DNA of 60,785 nt from an uncultured Granulosicoccaceae bacterium (GCA_938020525.1 CALIHW010000083.1:1-60785), one strand, 5' to 3'. Positions 25,849 to 35,592 are shown, numbered from the stretch's first letter. A program made the numbers and translations. Notes: generated by a model from the sequence alone, not told the origin.

Positions 25849-27638
25849 GCGGCCTCCTTTTCAAGTTCCGTTGATTGCAAACGGATCATCTCTGCGTAGA
25901 TGCCATTTAATGCCATTAGCTCTGCATGGTTTCCGGATTCTGCTACCTGACCTTTGTCAATAACAACTATTTTGTCGGCATCGCGTATGGTCGACAGCCG
26001 GTGAGCAACGATGATTGTTGTACGTCCCTGCATCAGCTTGCTGAGGGCTTCAAAAAACAGTGTTTCGGTGCGTGCATCGAGCGCTGATGTAGGTTCGTCC
26101 AATATCAAAACAGGTGCGTTCTTTAATATGGCTCTTGCAATCGCCAGTCGTTGACGTTGGCCGCCGGAAATATTCGCCCCTTTTTCGCCAATCATCGTAT
26201 CGTAACCGTTAGGAAGTTTACTGATGAAGGCGGCCGCACTGGCCGTTGTTGCAGCGCGGATGATTTCTTCGCGAGTGGCGTCCGGTGTGCCGTAGGCAAT
26301 GTTCTCGGCAACGGTGAGTGGCAGTAAGAATGGATCTTGAAGAACTACTGAAATTCTGTCTCTCAGACTTTTGAGGTCTATGTCGTAGATGTCTTCATCG
26401 CCTATGTATATTTTGCCGCTGTCCCAGTCGAAAAATCGCATGATGAGGGATGCAAGTGTCGACTTGCCGCTGCCGCTTTTGCCGACAAACGCAACTGTCT
26501 CACCCGGTTTGATTTCCAGGCTTATGTTGTTTAATACCGGTCTGTTCTCTTCATAAGCAAAAGATACGTTTTCAAAGCGTATGCCGACAGGATTATGCAG
26601 GCCCTCTTTTGGCAGTGCCCGGGCTCCCCAGTGATCGGTGATTTCTTCATCCGCATCGAGTACTTCTAATACGCGATCGAGATTGGCCTCTGCCGACTTA
26701 ACGTTTTTGTAGGTCAACAGCAGGGACTCGGTTTCTCCCTGTAGGGTATGCAGATAGCCCAGAAATACCAGCAGGCTGCCGACGGTGATTGTGCCATCAA
26801 GCACGCGTTGTCCACCGGCAATCAGCACTATGGTGAGTCCGGCGCTTAGAGTGACCGCGTTTACAAAGGTAAATCCATTGTCAAACAATGAGCTGATTTT
26901 GGCAGACTTGACCGCTTCATTTGAGAGGTTTCTAAACTTCGCACAGTTGGCCTGTTCTCTGCCAAAGGCCTGCACCAGAGGAATCGCAGTGATAGTTTGA
27001 TGCACAAATGACATCACTCTGGACTGTGCTTCTCTTTGCAGTTGCGAGCGCGCACGCAGCTTCTCGCCAAAGTAGATAGTTGATGCAGCGAGCAGCGGTG
27101 ACAACAGCAGTGACAGTACAGCCAGAAACGGATCGATCTGCCAGGCAACCAGGCCGATGACCAATAGCGTAATGAGATTCTGCACCGGTGTGATCAGCAG
27201 CGCCTGCGCAATGGTGAATACGCACCAGGAGTCAACCGTGAGGCGGCCAAGTGAGTCTGCTACCGGGTGTTTGGTATGGAATATCTTCGACAGGCGTTGC
27301 AGCTTGTTGAACATAATCATCGACAGATCGATCACCATCTGCTGACCAATCTTGCTCCACAGCCAGCTGCTGGCAACGCTGATTGCACTGGATAAGGCAA
27401 AAAACAGGACACTTGCAAGTGCTGCAATTGCGATCAATACAGCGGGATTGGTAAAAATACTGTTGTCAGATACAAGCGATGGTTGCTCAACAAGTGCGTA
27501 GTCCACCAATAGTTTAATCGGCCAGGGCATCAGTGCGGTAACACAAGCTGCCAGCAGTGCCAGAACTAGAAGTTTAGTCAGGCCTTTTTTCTGTTGCCAG
27601 ATGACTGGTGTAATACTACGGTAGCGGCGAATATTCAT
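25845..27638 (-). CDS. ABC exporter, fused membrane and ATPase domains (597 aa), first of pair
   Basis: Same architecture as its downstream neighbour: a membrane domain with several helices in residues ~20-310, then an ATPase domain with Walker A VGKSGSGKSTLASL (near 392), ISGGQRQRLAIARA and Walker B PVLILDEPTSALD. Both half-transporters keep all catalytic residues, including the Glu after Walker B and the H-loop His (AHRLSTI). It overlaps the genes on either side by four bases (ATGA). With two glycosyltransferases directly upstream, the most likely cargo is the glycan or glycolipid the operon makes; this is inference from context. Confidence 0.93.
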   Translation of the reverse strand: MNIRRYRSITPVIWQQKKGLTKLLVLALLAACVTALMPWPIKLLVDYALVEQPSLVSDNSIFTNPAVLIAIAALASVLFFALSSAISVASSWLWSKIGQQMVIDLSMIMFNKLQRLSKIFHTKHPVADSLGRLTVDSWCVFTIAQALLITPVQNLITLLVIGLVAWQIDPFLAVLSLLLSPLLAASTIYFGEKLRARSQLQREAQSRVMSFVHQTITAIPLVQAFGREQANCAKFRNLSNEAVKSAKISSLFDNGFTFVNAVTLSAGLTIVLIAGGQRVLDGTITVGSLLVFLGYLHTLQGETESLLLTYKNVKSAEANLDRVLEVLDADEEITDHWGARALPKEGLHNPVGIRFENVSFAYEENRPVLNNISLEIKPGETVAFVGKSGSGKSTLASLIMRFFDWDSGKIYIGDEDIYDIDLKSLRDRISVVLQDPFLLPLTVAENIAYGTPDATREEIIRAATTASAAAFISKLPNGYDTMIGEKGANISGGQRQRLAIARAILKNAPVLILDEPTSALDARTETLFFEALSKLMQGRTTIIVAHRLSTIRDADKIVVIDKGQVAESGNHAELMALNGIYAEMIRLQSTELEKEAA

Positions 27639-28852
27639 ACATTGGCCACCAACTTGGTTGTTGCGTTGGAAACATAGAGCGTATCCAACAGGTTGTTCAG
27701 TACGTGTTTGTAGTCAAAGTACTCATGGCAAATCTCTAACGCTGCCTGGCAATGAGCAGAGTAGTTCTGCTTCACTTCATCTAAAGCATGGCGAGCTTCA
27801 TCGAGATTTTCGAACTTCAGTACGCCTCTGTCTGTCCCCAGCCAGTTTTGAAAGCCGGTGTCCTGCACGACGACGGGTTTACCGCAGGCGAGATAGTTAA
27901 TACTGCGTTCGCTAAACCAGCCGGAGTGAGTTGATACATAGCCGTGTTTGCTGATACCGAACTCGGCACTTGAGTGCTGCAGGTAGTCGCGATAGCTCTG
28001 AATGGTTTTGGTTACCTGCAGAGAATCGCGCAAGACCCAACCGAGTGACTTCAGGTGTTCTCTGGGGGCTGAATCGCTGCCCAGCGCAATTTCAAGGTGA
28101 TGATCGCTCTGCAGGGGGAGCTCTAGAAATTGTGTAAACGACTCTGACTTCATCCCATAGGTCTTGCCGTTGTGTTCTCTTGGCGGGTAGCTGTCCCACT
28201 GAGCAATGCTGGTAAACCTGAACTTGTCTGGATGATTGTGATCGCCAGCCCAGCATTCTGATACGACGGGTTGGCGAGTTGGCAGCCAGGTAAATCCATC
28301 GTCAGGGATGGTGCAACCGGCCTGGTGAATATTCTCGCCGAAGCTCAGGTAGTGGGAGTGTTGTCTGGCATGTTCTGCGGCACCTTTATTTTGCAGGTGT
28401 TTTAGCTGGGTGAATACCGGATCGGTATCGATCAGTGCACGAACACTAATCAGTAGCATCCACTCTCTTAGTGGATTCACCGCAGACAAGTTAAGCAGAA
28501 TGTCAGCTTCATTGCAGCGGCTTATTGCATCTTCGGCTCTCGGTCCGTGCCATTGCCTGTTGTGAGCATCGTGGTAGGCCCAACAGTCACCGATTCCAAT
28601 CGTGTTAAAAGCATTGCGTGCAAACTCCAATCCGTAGGATGCATCTTTACCGGTGGCGCCAGTGGCCGGGTCGTAGCAGGAGTCGTAATCGTCACTGTCT
28701 TCTATGAAGGTGACGTTGTGGCCCAGTAGAGATAATCCAAGAACATACTGAAGGTGATGCCATGCGAGACCACCCAGCGGACCCCTGATGATATATCCGA
28801 GTACGATGATATTGAGTTTCTGCGAGGAACCGGTAACAGGTTTGATGATCAT
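27635..28852 (-). CDS. GT-B-like glycosyltransferase (405 aa), paralogue of the preceding gene
   Basis: The N-terminus (LNIIVLGYIIRGPLGGLAW) looks like the start of a GT-B glycosyltransferase. The C-terminal part carries SGWFSERSINYLACGKPVVV followed by QDTGF, the pattern of CgeB/GT4-like transferases in which the Glu/Arg-Ser region binds the nucleotide sugar. No signal peptide, so it would act in the cytoplasm. It is about 30-40% similar by eye to the 393-residue product of the upstream gene over its whole length (shared HHLQYVLGLSLLGH/DYLQYVLGLSKMGH, WLPTRQPVV, SYRDYLxHSxAE). ATGA overlaps join it to both neighbours. Donor and acceptor are unknown. Confidence 0.8.
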   Translation of the reverse strand: MIIKPVTGSSQKLNIIVLGYIIRGPLGGLAWHHLQYVLGLSLLGHNVTFIEDSDDYDSCYDPATGATGKDASYGLEFARNAFNTIGIGDCWAYHDAHNRQWHGPRAEDAISRCNEADILLNLSAVNPLREWMLLISVRALIDTDPVFTQLKHLQNKGAAEHARQHSHYLSFGENIHQAGCTIPDDGFTWLPTRQPVVSECWAGDHNHPDKFRFTSIAQWDSYPPREHNGKTYGMKSESFTQFLELPLQSDHHLEIALGSDSAPREHLKSLGWVLRDSLQVTKTIQSYRDYLQHSSAEFGISKHGYVSTHSGWFSERSINYLACGKPVVVQDTGFQNWLGTDRGVLKFENLDEARHALDEVKQNYSAHCQAALEICHEYFDYKHVLNNLLDTLYVSNATTKLVANV

Positions 28853-30030
28853 GCGGCCTGTTCCTCCGGCACCTTATTTAGTGCACGATCAATTAAACTT
28901 GTAAGTACGGTTGTGGAGTCAAAGTAAGTTTCTGCAAGTGCCCTGGCTGCATTGATGTGCAGGTCTGGATTGCTGCGGATTGACTCGATTCCTGCCAGCG
29001 CCTGTTCGAAATTGTTAAACGCAATGAGTCCGTCACCTGTCGGAATAACGTTTGAGAAACCTGTATCCTGAACAATGACGGGACGGGCTGAGGCCAGGTA
29101 ACAGGCAGAGCGACAACTGAACCAGCCGGACTGACCCTTAACGTATCCCTGCTTTGCAACACTCCATTCAGCGCGTGAGTGGCGTATATAATCACGGTAG
29201 CTGTTCATATCGGCGCATACAGAGTCCGGTGAGACAAGCCCCCAGCCTGCAGACTGCAGTTGATCTTTTGGTGTTCTCGTTGTTTTGCCATCGTTCACTG
29301 CTAACTCGAGTGTTCCTTTCGGTAGCGAGGCTGGCAAATCCAGATAAGGTATAAACTCCACGTCTTTCTGTCCGTACTTCTCACCGTCGTGTTCCAGTGA
29401 GTCATAGCTTGTCCAGTTCATAACCGTGGTAAATGTTTGTCTGTATGTTTTAACCGGTTGCCATTCGTCGAGTACGATCGGTTGCCTGGTCGGTAGCCAT
29501 TGATCACCTGTTGCGGGAATGTTATGCGATGGATTTTCCGCAAAGCTGAATAGAATATCGTGATGATCAATCTGATCACGGAAACTCTGGTAGCCCAGTA
29601 ACAGCTTTATTTGCGTAAAGACGGGATCGGAATCAATAAATGCCATGTGTTTGATGCTTCGGTATCTTTCGGGATACGCGAGGCAACCGGAAACATTGAT
29701 AAGCAGATCTGCTGTAGCAATAGTCGTTTTGCGTTGGTTCTCACTCAGCCCGTACCACTGATCTGTGTAGTCGTGTCGGTACATCCATTTGTCCTGCAGA
29801 TCAAACTGCTCCATCACCGACTTTAAATAGGCTACGTTGTAGCTACATCCGTCTTCGCTCAGCCCGCCTGTTGCAGGGTTGTACGGCCAGAACCCGGTAT
29901 CTTCAAGGTAATAGACATCGTGGCCCATTTTTGAAAGGCCTAAGACATACTGCAGGTAGTCCCAGCTCACACCACCAAGAGGGTACTGGGCGACTAAACC
30001 GCTAACAATAATTTTTAGCCGTGAGCTCAC
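28849..30030 (-). CDS. GT-B-like glycosyltransferase (393 aa)
   Basis: Paralogue of the next gene. It has the N-terminal GT-B-like start (LKIIVSGLVAQYPLGGVSWD) and the C-terminal donor-site block SGWFSCRSACYLASARPVIV followed by QDTGF. In the place where the sister has SERS (Glu) this one has SCRS, so the two may differ in donor or one may be regulatory. Start is GTG at 30030 with a GGGGA ribosome site six bases upstream. The stop overlaps the next start by four bases. Having two related transferases side by side suggests that they make alternating or successive linkages in one glycan. Confidence 0.78.
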   Translation of the reverse strand: MSSRLKIIVSGLVAQYPLGGVSWDYLQYVLGLSKMGHDVYYLEDTGFWPYNPATGGLSEDGCSYNVAYLKSVMEQFDLQDKWMYRHDYTDQWYGLSENQRKTTIATADLLINVSGCLAYPERYRSIKHMAFIDSDPVFTQIKLLLGYQSFRDQIDHHDILFSFAENPSHNIPATGDQWLPTRQPIVLDEWQPVKTYRQTFTTVMNWTSYDSLEHDGEKYGQKDVEFIPYLDLPASLPKGTLELAVNDGKTTRTPKDQLQSAGWGLVSPDSVCADMNSYRDYIRHSRAEWSVAKQGYVKGQSGWFSCRSACYLASARPVIVQDTGFSNVIPTGDGLIAFNNFEQALAGIESIRSNPDLHINAARALAETYFDSTTVLTSLIDRALNKVPEEQAA

Positions 30031-30073
30031 CAGCTGTCCCCTGTTTTAAGTCGCGGTGCAGGTGAGAAAATCA

Positions 30074-32767
30074 CTAGAATGTCCAGACAAATTTACCGGC
30101 GTACTCGTCCTTGATTTCGGTTTGTTTTTGGTAGGATAAAAACACGTCTATGCCGGAGCTTACTTTGCGTCTGTAAGCGAGACGTAGTTGTTCAAAGGAA
30201 TCCCCTTTTGAGAATCTGGTGATTAACCCATCGTTTCTTGAAAAATCCCATCCACCGCTAATGGTGGTTTGTCTGAAGCGACCGAAGCTTGTCAGATCTT
30301 CAGTAGAGATTTTCAAGTTGGTTGAGTTAGTCGGGTTAAACCAGACATAGCCGGACAAATAGCGATAGTCCCCGCCGCCCAGGGTACCGTCGGCTGCAAA
30401 ACCTCCGTAGCCAAAGCGTGAGCTGTATATATTGAAGTCGAGATTGGTAGACCAGAATCTGTCGTTGTTGGCGGTGTCCTGGAATACGCCCGGTGCCTCA
30501 GCAAGTGGTCTGTAGTCGTAATCACTGTAAGAAAACTGCAGGCGTGTTTTACCGGAAACTTCAAAATCGGCCGACAGATACACGCCGTTTGATTGCTCCT
30601 CTCCATCGAGTGTATCGCGGCTGGTGTAGGTAGCATTGCCGTTTATCTCTTTTACTAAACCGTATCCTTCTTTGTAGATACTGGCGTAAACACCGTTAGC
30701 ACGAGTCCCCGGCAGATCGCTTCGTAATAACGCGGTCGGAGGGTTGTAGTCGGCTGTATACAGGTCGGAGTTGACACCAACCTCCCATGAATTTTTAGAT
30801 AATCCAAAAAGGATTTTACGGCTTTTGGCGGTTTGCTCTGACTCATCCAAACCATTTTCAGACCAGGCGTTTTTAATATCAAAGAAGATTCCAGAGCCAA
30901 ATCTCTTGTCGATACCTGCCGCGATCAGGCTGGCGCTGGACTCCTGCTGATCTCCCCGAACCGCAGATAAAGTCAGGCCCGCGTTGCCGGGCAGGTTTCT
31001 TCTGTATCGTGCATGAAAATCGCGTCTGCCATCGTCGCTGGTCGTTGCCAGTAGGCCCAGAGCATTGCGATCATTTTGCATGAATGTTTTTACACCAACG
31101 TCGAAGTCTGGTATGCGTGGACTATAAAAATATTCGCTGTCGGGTTCGAAATTTGAATTGCCTTCCTGAAAGAAAGTTCGGGTGTCGTCTACTTCTTTTT
31201 CGTTATAACTAAAATCAATATCCGAGATCTGTGACTCTACCTGTGAGAAGTCTGGAAAAATTTCCATGAGGCCGGTCAGGTTATTGAGTGGTTCGTAACG
31301 TAGCGTTACACCGCCGTGTACTGACTTGTCTTTAACTTCACCGTCTCTGTTTACAGTGTTCCTTCCGGCGACAAGGTACGGCATCATTGTCCATACACGG
31401 CTGGTCTTGGTTTGTGGCAAAGAAAAGCCTGCCAGCAGTCCGAATGGTACAGCTTGTTTTTCTGTGGTCGGCTTAACCCAGTAGCTGGTTTCCTGAGTTC
31501 GGTGCTGATACCTAGAGAAGTTTATGCCAAAAGATTCTGCATCTGGGCTGAACTTTAGAATTTCAAAAGGAATTGCAATTTCTGCAGACCAGCCATAGTC
31601 GGTCTTTTTAACCGCACTTTGCCAGTCGCCTTTCCATTGTATCTTCCTGTTACCACCGGGAAGCTCGTCGTTCTTTGTGCCTATTGCGTTGACAGAGTAG
31701 ATAGCTGCGTTCTTATGATTCTTATAGGAATCGATGCTTATCGATATCGCGTCATCCGTGCCGAGACCGCCATCGCGAAGTGTTTTTATGGCAGTGACAA
31801 GCTCGGGGTTGGTATCAAGGCATCTGAAAGCGAAGTAGAGGTATTTATCGTCACTCAATACTCGCACTTCTGTATCAGACGACGGGCTAAGCCGCTGTTC
31901 GCTTACTCTGAAATCATTCGCAATTTCAGCGGTGTGCCATGCAGCTTCGGTTATCGATCCGTCTATTGTCAGCTCGTGTTTGTATACAGCGCTTGCGGAT
32001 CGCAGGTTCAGTACCCGGCGGGCACCGGCTCTGCCAGGGATTGCGGCTGCAATCTCTGGTTCTTTTCCGTCTGAAGCCAGGTCTTCAGTCTGCGACTGAT
32101 TTGCAGGTGTTAGCGGATCGTTTGTACCATTGTGATTATTGTTGTTGTGGTTTTCGGAATACTGGTTGATCACTGTTTCAGAAGACGAATGAGGATTAAG
32201 CGTAAACCCGGATATCTCACCATTACCCTTAACCAGTACCAAAGATATTGCCTTAATTCTATTTGCCGGTTCAATGCGTTTAAGGTCGTCGCTCAGGTTG
32301 CTTTTAATTCTCTGCAACCTTCCTGTGTTGCTTTTCGGTCCCAGCCCGAAGGTGTATATATTTTTAGCCGGGTCGACTGAATTACTATTTGATGATGTGT
32401 AGCTAATCTGTCTTCGGCCGCTTTCTGTGTCTAGCAAAAAGCTGATTTGAAACCCTGGTGATAACTTCATGCGCCACGAAGCAGTAACGGGTTCTGAGTT
32501 GTCAGCGACTATCTGGAGTGGTTGGTTTTTAGATCTTGCGATTAGCCCGGCTACGCCGTTTACAGTAATCACGTCAGTATTTATGGGTGTTGTGCCGGTT
32601 TTTACTAACTTTCCATCCGCTCTTATTGTGCCGTGCGTCCAGACACCGGTTTGCAGATCCGTCCGGTTCTTCACTAGCTCGTCGCCGACGGCATTGATCT
32701 GCCAGAGCAGCAGGGCACTGAACAGACTGCCGGTCATTGCTGAACAAATATGTTTGTCAGGCAACAT
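30074..32767 (-). CDS. Outer-membrane protein with CBM9/DOMON-like domain and DUF5916-like beta barrel (897 aa)
   Basis: A hydrophobic N-terminus (SLFSALLLWQINAVG) serves as a signal peptide. Residues ~30-210 are a beta-rich domain I do not recognise. Residues ~265-455 match the CBM9-like carbohydrate-binding fold found before DUF5916 (LTIDGSITEAAWHTAEIAND, YLYFAFRCLDTNP, WSAEIAIPFEILKF). The remaining ~440 residues are alternating beta strands with aromatic ends and close on a terminal phenylalanine (KFVWTF), the signal for outer-membrane barrel assembly. It probably binds or passes a glycan at the outer membrane, the last step of the operon's pathway. ATG at 32767 overlaps the upstream gene by 11 bases and has GAGG before it. 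Confidence 0.82.
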   Translation of the reverse strand: MLPDKHICSAMTGSLFSALLLWQINAVGDELVKNRTDLQTGVWTHGTIRADGKLVKTGTTPINTDVITVNGVAGLIARSKNQPLQIVADNSEPVTASWRMKLSPGFQISFLLDTESGRRQISYTSSNSNSVDPAKNIYTFGLGPKSNTGRLQRIKSNLSDDLKRIEPANRIKAISLVLVKGNGEISGFTLNPHSSSETVINQYSENHNNNNHNGTNDPLTPANQSQTEDLASDGKEPEIAAAIPGRAGARRVLNLRSASAVYKHELTIDGSITEAAWHTAEIANDFRVSEQRLSPSSDTEVRVLSDDKYLYFAFRCLDTNPELVTAIKTLRDGGLGTDDAISISIDSYKNHKNAAIYSVNAIGTKNDELPGGNRKIQWKGDWQSAVKKTDYGWSAEIAIPFEILKFSPDAESFGINFSRYQHRTQETSYWVKPTTEKQAVPFGLLAGFSLPQTKTSRVWTMMPYLVAGRNTVNRDGEVKDKSVHGGVTLRYEPLNNLTGLMEIFPDFSQVESQISDIDFSYNEKEVDDTRTFFQEGNSNFEPDSEYFYSPRIPDFDVGVKTFMQNDRNALGLLATTSDDGRRDFHARYRRNLPGNAGLTLSAVRGDQQESSASLIAAGIDKRFGSGIFFDIKNAWSENGLDESEQTAKSRKILFGLSKNSWEVGVNSDLYTADYNPPTALLRSDLPGTRANGVYASIYKEGYGLVKEINGNATYTSRDTLDGEEQSNGVYLSADFEVSGKTRLQFSYSDYDYRPLAEAPGVFQDTANNDRFWSTNLDFNIYSSRFGYGGFAADGTLGGGDYRYLSGYVWFNPTNSTNLKISTEDLTSFGRFRQTTISGGWDFSRNDGLITRFSKGDSFEQLRLAYRRKVSSGIDVFLSYQKQTEIKDEYAGKFVWTF

Positions 32768-35330
32768 TCAACACCTCTTCGAGCAGGTCACTATCTGTGG
32801 TCGTTGCGGGTAACTCAGTTAATTCTTCCGCAACGTTTCTGGCGATTGCATCTTCGGTCAATCCAATAGCAAGTGCGCCATCGTTAAAAGATTTCCAGGC
32901 GATCAGCACGATACAAAGTAGTGAAAAACCAACTGCGATATAGGACTTTGCCAATAGTGTGGTCAATGCAAACAATGCGAATACGCCTGTAAAGATAAAA
33001 CTCCATACAGACCAGCGCTGGGAAACCCGATACCTGACAAATTCGCTGTTTTCGCCATGGTGCTCGACCATCAGGCTTAGCTTTGCCGACGCAAAAGCAC
33101 CGCCATAGACTTGTAAGTCCCAGTTATCGAACTGATTGCCGGTAACGCATCTGGTGCGCGACGAGACAAATGATCTGACGTAGTTAAGTCGATCTATCGC
33201 GCTCTGGTATTTGCCATCCCAGAGGCCATGTTTTCTATACAAGGCATTCGTTTTTACTTCTGACTGAATCCCTGTTTTCAAACCCATTGGGTGCAGTCCG
33301 TTGCCTATTCGACCGCGTAATCTCATAACAGGCTGAGCTATGTGTAAAAATGAAGTAAGCAGTACTCTCTTGGCATAGGCGGTGTTTAGTTTTGTTCTGA
33401 GTTGGTACTTTCCTTTTATGGCACTGTAAAACGCCTGCCCAACATAAACTCCAACTGCCAGCACAAGTGGCAAAAACGCCCATAGAGATGCGCCAAGCAG
33501 GGCTGTGACACCTGCTCCGACTGCGAGCATGGTTATTACAATCAACCATTCGGGCATTAGCGGCATGCTTAAGAATCCAGGTGAGTGAGAATGGTAGAGC
33601 CTTTGAAACGGCGAGCATCCCCATACTCCCTGGTATATACGGCTGCGTGTTTTAAGTAGTTGTCGGGTTACTCCTTGTCCGTACAAGCGTCCATGCCAGA
33701 TGGCCTGGCCCTGATGGTTATATTTCTCGGGCCATTTCTTTTCCAGCATGGCTTCCGCTTTGCCGTATCCATATTGTTGTTTCAGATATCCCTTTATCGT
33801 TCCTCTGCGATGGTGCCAGTTGAACGCCGCAGGCTGAAAACCGATGTCACCGAGTTGTTGTACACGCCAACAAATATCAACATCATCGCCAGCGCTTGTA
33901 AACTGTGTGTCGAATCCGCCGACGTCATCGAGAGCGCTGCGTTTAAAAGACATATTGCAGCCAGGAATGTGTTCGGCCAGCTCGTCAGTTAGCATGACTT
34001 CCATCGGACTGCCCGGGGCGTTTGCCACACAATCTGCAATCCATCCGTCATTCGGCACCGGATAGTTCGGTCCACCTACCGCCACAACATCTTTTTGAAT
34101 GTATCCAAGAGCAAGGTATCTAAGCCATTCTTGCGCAGGATATGCATCGTCATCTATATAAGCCACGATACTCCCACTACCAGCACGATACCCGGTGTTC
34201 CTGGCACTTGATAAACCCATGTTAGGGGTACTGATCAGTTTTACCGGGTAACGTGCGGCGATGTCTGCCGTATTATCAGTTGAACCATCATTGACCACGA
34301 TGATTTCGTAGTGCGGATAGTCCAGATTGGTCAGTGCTTCGAGGGTGGTTTCTATTGTTGCTGAACCATTGTAACTACAGACAACCACCGTGAATGTTGG
34401 CCATGGCAGAGATTCTCTGAACGGCAGTGCGCCATAGGCGTGCTTAACGCCATTAAGGGCAGGTTTTGCAGTGCGATTTTCTGTTGTTAGCCCAAACTTC
34501 CAGTCTTCGATGGTTTTGCCGCCAACAAACCACTCGTCTGTCCATGCATATACAAAACAACCGGCTGCTCCACACTCGTAGATTGCAGCCAATTGCCACT
34601 GTAACGATTGGCTTTGAGAGATTTCTCCGTTGCGTAAACTGTCTAGCCCCACTTCTGCCAGTACCAACGGTTTGTCAGCTGCCAGTGTTTGAAGTCGGGC
34701 AAGATAGGAACGCAGATTATCTTCGTTCTCCAGATAGACATTAAAGCTGTAAAAATCTACAAAGTCTAAATTCAAGTACTCAGTGGTCGGGAAATTTACA
34801 TAGGTAACGAGAGTGTTTGGATCTTCCGCTTTTACCAGTTCATAGAGGTTTTTGAGAAATTTTTCTATCTTCCGATGGCCGTGCCAGCGCACGACATTGG
34901 CGGGTATTTCATTGCCCAGTGAGTAGCAAAGAATGGACGGGTGATGATCACAAGAGCGGATGGCCTGCCTAAACCGTTGCTGTATATCTCGAACGAGACC
35001 AGGATCATCCAGGATCGCAATGTGTTGCTCCCATGGAATACCCACCATCAGGTATAAGCCATGTTCCAGTGCGAGATTCATTAACCATGCAGGTGGCACG
35101 GTATAGACACGTACCGTATTGATGCCGGCAGCCGCCATGCGATGAAAGTCTTCCGCCACGGTTTTGGCAGCCGGAAACTGATGGCCGTTTAACGGAGAAA
35201 AAGTGCCGTAGGTGACACCTTTTATATAGAAAGTTTGATTGTTGAGTTGCAGTTGTTTGCCGACAACATTTGGTTTTGTTGCTGATAGTGGTTGTGATTG
35301 TGGCAATTTACTGACAGACGAACTTCGCAA
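32757..35330 (-). CDS. Fusion of a GH2-like TIM barrel and a GT2 glycosyltransferase, membrane protein (857 aa)
   Basis: Residues ~30-300 form a glycoside-hydrolase barrel of clan A type: IKGVTYGTF, INTVRVYTVPP, the acid/base Glu in YSLGNEIP (near 153) and the nucleophile Glu in PLVLAEVGLDS (near 225). Residues ~310-560 are a family-2 glycosyltransferase: VVVCSYNGSATIETTL, VNDGSTDNT, AYIDDDAYP (metal-binding Asp) and the acceptor block SAGDDVDICWRVQQLG. Two hydrophobic regions follow near 600-640 and 775-810, so the C-terminus is membrane-bound. All catalytic residues are present in both halves. It heads the operon. The start is uncertain: the frame opens after a TAA and has only TTG (35330) as a usual start codon, without a clear ribosome site. 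Confidence 0.85.
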   Translation of the reverse strand: MRSSSVSKLPQSQPLSATKPNVVGKQLQLNNQTFYIKGVTYGTFSPLNGHQFPAAKTVAEDFHRMAAAGINTVRVYTVPPAWLMNLALEHGLYLMVGIPWEQHIAILDDPGLVRDIQQRFRQAIRSCDHHPSILCYSLGNEIPANVVRWHGHRKIEKFLKNLYELVKAEDPNTLVTYVNFPTTEYLNLDFVDFYSFNVYLENEDNLRSYLARLQTLAADKPLVLAEVGLDSLRNGEISQSQSLQWQLAAIYECGAAGCFVYAWTDEWFVGGKTIEDWKFGLTTENRTAKPALNGVKHAYGALPFRESLPWPTFTVVVCSYNGSATIETTLEALTNLDYPHYEIIVVNDGSTDNTADIAARYPVKLISTPNMGLSSARNTGYRAGSGSIVAYIDDDAYPAQEWLRYLALGYIQKDVVAVGGPNYPVPNDGWIADCVANAPGSPMEVMLTDELAEHIPGCNMSFKRSALDDVGGFDTQFTSAGDDVDICWRVQQLGDIGFQPAAFNWHHRRGTIKGYLKQQYGYGKAEAMLEKKWPEKYNHQGQAIWHGRLYGQGVTRQLLKTRSRIYQGVWGCSPFQRLYHSHSPGFLSMPLMPEWLIVITMLAVGAGVTALLGASLWAFLPLVLAVGVYVGQAFYSAIKGKYQLRTKLNTAYAKRVLLTSFLHIAQPVMRLRGRIGNGLHPMGLKTGIQSEVKTNALYRKHGLWDGKYQSAIDRLNYVRSFVSSRTRCVTGNQFDNWDLQVYGGAFASAKLSLMVEHHGENSEFVRYRVSQRWSVWSFIFTGVFALFALTTLLAKSYIAVGFSLLCIVLIAWKSFNDGALAIGLTEDAIARNVAEELTELPATTTDSDLLEEVLNVA

Positions 35331-35592
35331 AATACAGGCTCTGATTGCAAACTGGGAGTTGAAGTAGCAATTACACTGCCATTATCAGTGTTTTGGACAA
35401 GATCTTGCCTGTAGGACATATTGCGATAAAAAGTTTCCTTAGGATTACTGGCTCTTCAAGTGGTGTCCTTTTGTGACGACGGAGTCAACAAACCGCGGTG
35501 CGACGGTCATGCGAAATGCCTCTGTAATTTTCGCTTGCACCTGAACATTTTATTGTTCATGCTCGGCGCAATTTCAATCGCAGCTAATAGTT
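35331..35592. promoter_or_regulatory. Divergent intergenic region between the glycan operon and the iolG-like gene
   Basis: At 35542-35559 lies a perfect palindrome TGAACA-N6-TGTTCA, 34 bases before the start of the dehydrogenase gene. Its size and symmetry fit a repressor operator. On the minus strand an ATG at 35419, preceded by AAGGAA at a long spacing, opens a 65-residue frame that overlaps the start of the operon's first gene in another frame; whether it is translated is unknown. Confidence 0.45.
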
